From assembly GCF_001649575.2 (NCBI RefSeq), contig NC_051433.1, forward strand, positions 21,283,248 to 21,347,247: 64,000 nucleotides of DNA, written 5' to 3'. The notes below the pieces were generated by a model. The model ran no database searches. It worked only from the letters and a program-made list of their open reading frames with translations, and was not told the DNA's origin. The first letter of the stretch is position 1. Every line of letters begins with the position of its first letter. Position numbers and translations under genes: made by a program. Shown here piece by piece: positions 60,801 through 64,000 of this stretch. The stretch is from Kryptolebias marmoratus. Lineage: Eukaryota; Chordata; Actinopteri; Cyprinodontiformes; Rivulidae.

Positions 60801-61654
60801 AACAGCCAGTGCCTAAAAGGATTTTTCTCTTTTTCCTGTCTTACTTGTTTGCCTTGTTGCATATCTGTGAGGTGGATGAGGCTTTTAATCTGCCGAACAC
60901 ATGTTGGTGCGACACAAAGAAACACTTTCACTTTTCCAGTTTATCATTGCTTCAACTAATCCGATTGGCCACGGCTAGGGAAGAGCAGAAACATGTGTCT
61001 GTGTTATCTTCCAGAGCTCTGAGCTCTAAAATTCAGCAGTTTGAACTTTTATCTTGTGCAGGGAAGTGAACTTTCATCTACCCCGGTGATAATCTTAGTT
61101 TACTGAGAGCCTTGAGTAATCCCTGAAATAATTTCCAATTGCACTGCGCCCAAAACGGAAGAAAGGGCAATGAAAGTGAATTTAAATTGTTACTCTATTT
61201 TCTAAAAAACTGTCAGTTTTTGTAATACCCTTGGTTCAAATACAAAAAAAGCCATCAATGAGACACACGCTGTAAAGGAAGAAAAACTCTGGAGCTGTTC
61301 AGGCTGTGGCAAAAAAAGACATAGTGCAGGCAAAAAGGACACAAGAAGTCCCACTTTGCACAGTTTCACTGAATGACTCCGAACCTCGTTGCATATAAAT
61401 ATTCAGTCAACGTGTGCTCCCCCCTTAGGAATCTATGTGGACTATCAATATGATGGATTAGTCTTTGCCTACTGGAGAAAAAAATAATTACTCAACACAA
61501 TAATTACAGCAGCCCCATGTTGAATTGCACTCAGCTGCTTGATAAGATTTCACTGTCAAAGTGCTGAAGTGAATAACATGTTACTTGAAGGACAAGTGGA
61601 GAACTTTGCAGGTCACCTTAATTTTCTGCACCCATTGTTCTTATTTAAAGGTAT
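60801..61654. other. Intron, nothing recognised
   Basis: Two overlapping + frames (60669-61069) read different frames through unique sequence and are not called. The rest is ordinary intron. Confidence 0.35.
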
Positions 61655-62351
61655 GGGTCAGAACTTTTGAAGTGGGCCTTTGTGGAAATATGAACAAATA
61701 ATATCTTACCTTTTGTTGATAGCTCTTTGAATGACCTCGGTTTGGATAGTTTAATTCTGATAACATGAGGATGACTGGTCCCACTGAGATTACAGATCTC
61801 TTTTTCAAGGGAGGCCTGGGCTTGAAGGCACCCTAACATGTATGTTTTTAGACTGTGGGAGGAAACCGGAGTACCCACACAAACATGAGGAGAACATGCA
61901 AACTTCACACAGAAAGACGCAAAGTCCAACCCAGCTCTTGAACCCAGGACCTTCTTGCTGGGAGGCAGCAGGTCTAACCACCAAGCCATCATGCTGCCAC
62001 ATGCCACATTTATGAAGGCTTTTCAAAATTTTATTATTAGGCTTTACATCAGTGTCAGTTTTACATTAAACATATATTTACATAAAATGTTATGATTATT
62101 TGTGCACACAAACAACAGCACCAGCTAGCTGTAGCACTTCTGGTGCAGGCTAGGTCACCTCCAGCAGGACTATCATTATTGTTCTGCTGGAATAGTTGAC
62201 TAATCCCAAACTGCTGGTGGTGTAAAGTTTTTTTAAACAGGTGTTTTCATGAAATCCTATAACATTTTTGAAATTACAACCATTTAAAGATGAAATCCAC
62301 TTTGAAATTGGGCCCATCTGGAACTAACCGTTAGTTTGTTTATCTTATCAA
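61655..62351. mobile_element. Family B element carrying a nested SINE
   Basis: The left arm (61660-61755) reads CTTTTGAAGTGGGCCTTTGT, ATATCTTACC and TAGCTCTTTGAATGACCTCG. The central block is CTAGCTGTAGCACTTCTGGT at about 62125. The right arm is seen inverted near 62290-62350 (CCACTTTGAAATTGGGCCCA, then GTTAGTTTGTTTATCTTATC) and breaks off where a LINE 3' end starts at 62352. A tRNA-SINE interrupts the left half. Confidence 0.6.
61755..62005 (-). mobile_element. tRNA-derived SINE nested in a family B element
   Basis: On the minus strand the head reads GGCAGCATGATGGCTTGGTG, GTTAGACCTGCTGCC, AGAAGGTCCTGGGTTCAAGA, giving an A-box-like and a B-box-like part (GGGTTCAAG). The well-known body follows: GCATGTTCTCC, CCGGTTTCCTCCCACAGTCT and AAACATACATGTTAG. 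This is one of the commonest fish SINE layouts. The left limit is approximate. Confidence 0.75.
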
Positions 62352-62410
62352 CGTTGAACCGCCTTGTTGCTGAAAAGTGCAATATAAATAAATTTGACTT
62401 GACTTGACTT
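62352..62410 (+). mobile_element. LINE (L2/CR1-like) 3' end with TTGAC tail
   Basis: GTTGAACCGCCTTGTTGCTG, AAAAGTGCAATATAAATAAA and three TTGAC units. It is the reverse-oriented counterpart of 11526-11585 and is cut down to the last ~60 bp. Confidence 0.7.
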
Positions 62411-63049
62411 ATGAAAATCAAACTCCCTTTTTTCAACAACACACAAGATATTAATTTTTATAAACTTTCAAAAGAACTCCACTTCAAATAGTCTGAATTA
62501 TAAGACACAGACAAAGCATCTGATTGTTAGTCTTTAAAAAGACACACATTGTGAAAATTATGTACAAAACACTACCACATCTATTAGTTTCTTAATTCAC
62601 CATGTTCAGTTCAATGCTCGGGGCCATATGTTACAAGAACCCATCATCCAAACATTAATTAGAGCTGATTCTTGTACAGCAGCCTTTAATTTGGTCAAAG
62701 TTGTCAGCAGGCAATTATGGCTGTTAGATAACAATGTAAAAATGTAAGTAATTTCTAAGTGCCCTGCAGATCACAGTCTTTTATAAGTGTATCATGTGAG
62801 CTGTTGGATTGTTTCACTGGTTTATCAGTGCAATGCTTAAATACATATTCACATTTCTCCATGTGCTTATTAAATCAGTCAAAGCAACCCCAACAAACTT
62901 CACATTTCACCAATCCTTTCAATTGATAATAAAGAAGTTTGACTATTACTTTTCAAATGGGGTTTCAGCACATTGGGACTCTGTGTATTCACATATTTAG
63001 GCGAGTTAATCTTATATTGGAGATAACCCTGTAGCTATAGCGGAGAGAC
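62411..63049. other. Intron, nothing recognised
   Basis: AT-rich unique sequence with no frame of note. Confidence 0.35.
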
Positions 63050-63180
63050 TAGCAGTGCTCCAGTAATTAATTCATCAGTGAGTGACAGTTAAGCTGTGGG
63101 GCAAAGGCACGCCCGTCATTAATAAACAGATAGGAGCTGATTTATGTAGAAGTGCGGGGCATTTGAGCTTATCTCTGTGT
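63050..63180. promoter_or_regulatory. Candidate conserved intronic element
   Basis: CAGTAATTAATTCATCAGTG, GTGACAGTTAAGCTGTGGGG and CGCCCGTCATTAATAAACAG combine TAATTA cores with CpGs in a short unique block. Confidence 0.35.
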
Positions 63181-63779
63181 GCTTCTCTCTCTGTTTGTTT
63201 CATTTTGGCTGACATGCATGCATGTGTGTTTATACATAATGCAGTCATTGCAGTTGTGCTTTTATTTATAATCTTAAGGTCTTTGGAGTCCTCCTAAAGT
63301 TGAATCATAGTGAAGAGATCCATCAAGCTGGTAAAGGAGAAACAACAGAGGAGCAGAGGTCAATTGAGAGTGTGGTGCACATCAGGGGAAACAATGGCTG
63401 CTGAATTATTGAGTCCTTCCTGTCCCATCAGCTATTTGTCCTGGGCCTAATGGGTTTCTTCTCTAAAAGGCAGCATGTGTGTGTGAGAGAAGGGAGGGGA
63501 TTTACTTTCCTGTTTTCTGAGGTGAAAAAAAGAAAGATGAAAGCTGGGCTTTTTGCCCTAAGAGAGGGGTTTTCTGTCTCAAACTTGTTTAAAATTCGTC
63601 TCTGACTTTTACTTTCACTTTGGGTTTTCACATTGCTTTAATGGATTTATTTTGACTGCATTTAAATGATTTATTCATTAAGAATGACATTATGGCCTTA
63701 CAGCTGAAATTATACTGTACCCTACATCCAGGTGGTGCTTAGGAATGAAGTAGAGGGTATGTTAATACACATTGACATA
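63181..63779. other. Intron, nothing recognised
   Basis: Contains a purine-rich patch at about 63485-63545. No gene or repeat. Confidence 0.35.
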
Positions 63780-64000
63780 TTCGCAGATATGTGTCGAAGA
63801 GGCTGTACTGACAAGCAGCTGTCTGACTGTTACACTCTGCAGTCGTGGAGGAATCTGTCTGCCAGCTCTTTTCGATTAATCCACTCTTCCCCCTGGCTGC
63901 TTAGATTTAACTCTCATCACACTTCATCGGTCAATATGAATTCAGCACGAGCAAACGTGCACACCCTATCAGGGATGCGTCACACAGACAACTGCTGGAA
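63780..64000. promoter_or_regulatory. Candidate conserved intronic element reaching the window edge
   Basis: GATATGTGTCGAAGAGGCTG, GCTCTTTTCGATTAATCCAC and GAATTCAGCACGAGCAAACG, unique and evenly complex, continue to the last base, so the true right end is unknown. Confidence 0.3.

Overview
The window looks like non-coding teleost DNA. It is AT-rich, with one small spliced coding exon, microsatellites, fish-type SINE and LINE 3' ends, a solo LTR, and many short AT-rich islands that resemble conserved regulatory DNA. Nothing is bacterial or viral in layout: there are no operons, ribosome binding sites or long continuous genes. The repeat content suggests a ray-finned fish, perhaps a percomorph; that last step is inference.

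Only one exon is supported. At 16723-16859 (+) a pyrimidine-rich acceptor leads into an ATG in good context. It opens a secretory signal peptide followed by a QQHH..RP segment and ends in split-codon phase 1. I recognise this as the first coding exon of tafa1 (fam19a1), which encodes a small secreted neuronal chemokine-like protein. The cysteine-rich exons, which would begin with a GTCEV-type sequence, are not in the window. On this reading, 1-~14000 is upstream flank, ~14000-14250 is a possible promoter and untranslated first exon, ~14250-16722 is intron 1, and 16860-64000 is the first 47 kb of a very long intron 2.

The upstream flank holds a ~330-400 bp interspersed repeat in several copies (6731-7240, 9875-10235, 10985-11700), one interrupted by a LINE 3' end. 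It also has a complete solo LTR with a 5-bp target duplication (8036-8718). Two compact unique islands precede the likely promoter.

The long intron alternates unique islands with repeats. The islands (22.4, 23.3, 24.4, 31.7, 33.0, 34.8, 42.7, 47.9, 52.3, 59.8, 60.4, 63.1 and 63.8 kb) are candidate enhancers. The repeats include a family with long inverted arms and a shared central block (copies at 36.0, 53.2, 57.7 and 61.7 kb, with fragments at 0.2 and 4.2 kb), two ~90-bp TTAA-flanked piggyBac-type elements, several tRNA-derived SINE pieces, and a four-unit ~105-bp tandem array at 40641-41048. If the reading is right, the islands probably control tafa1 expression in the nervous system and the mobile elements are passengers.
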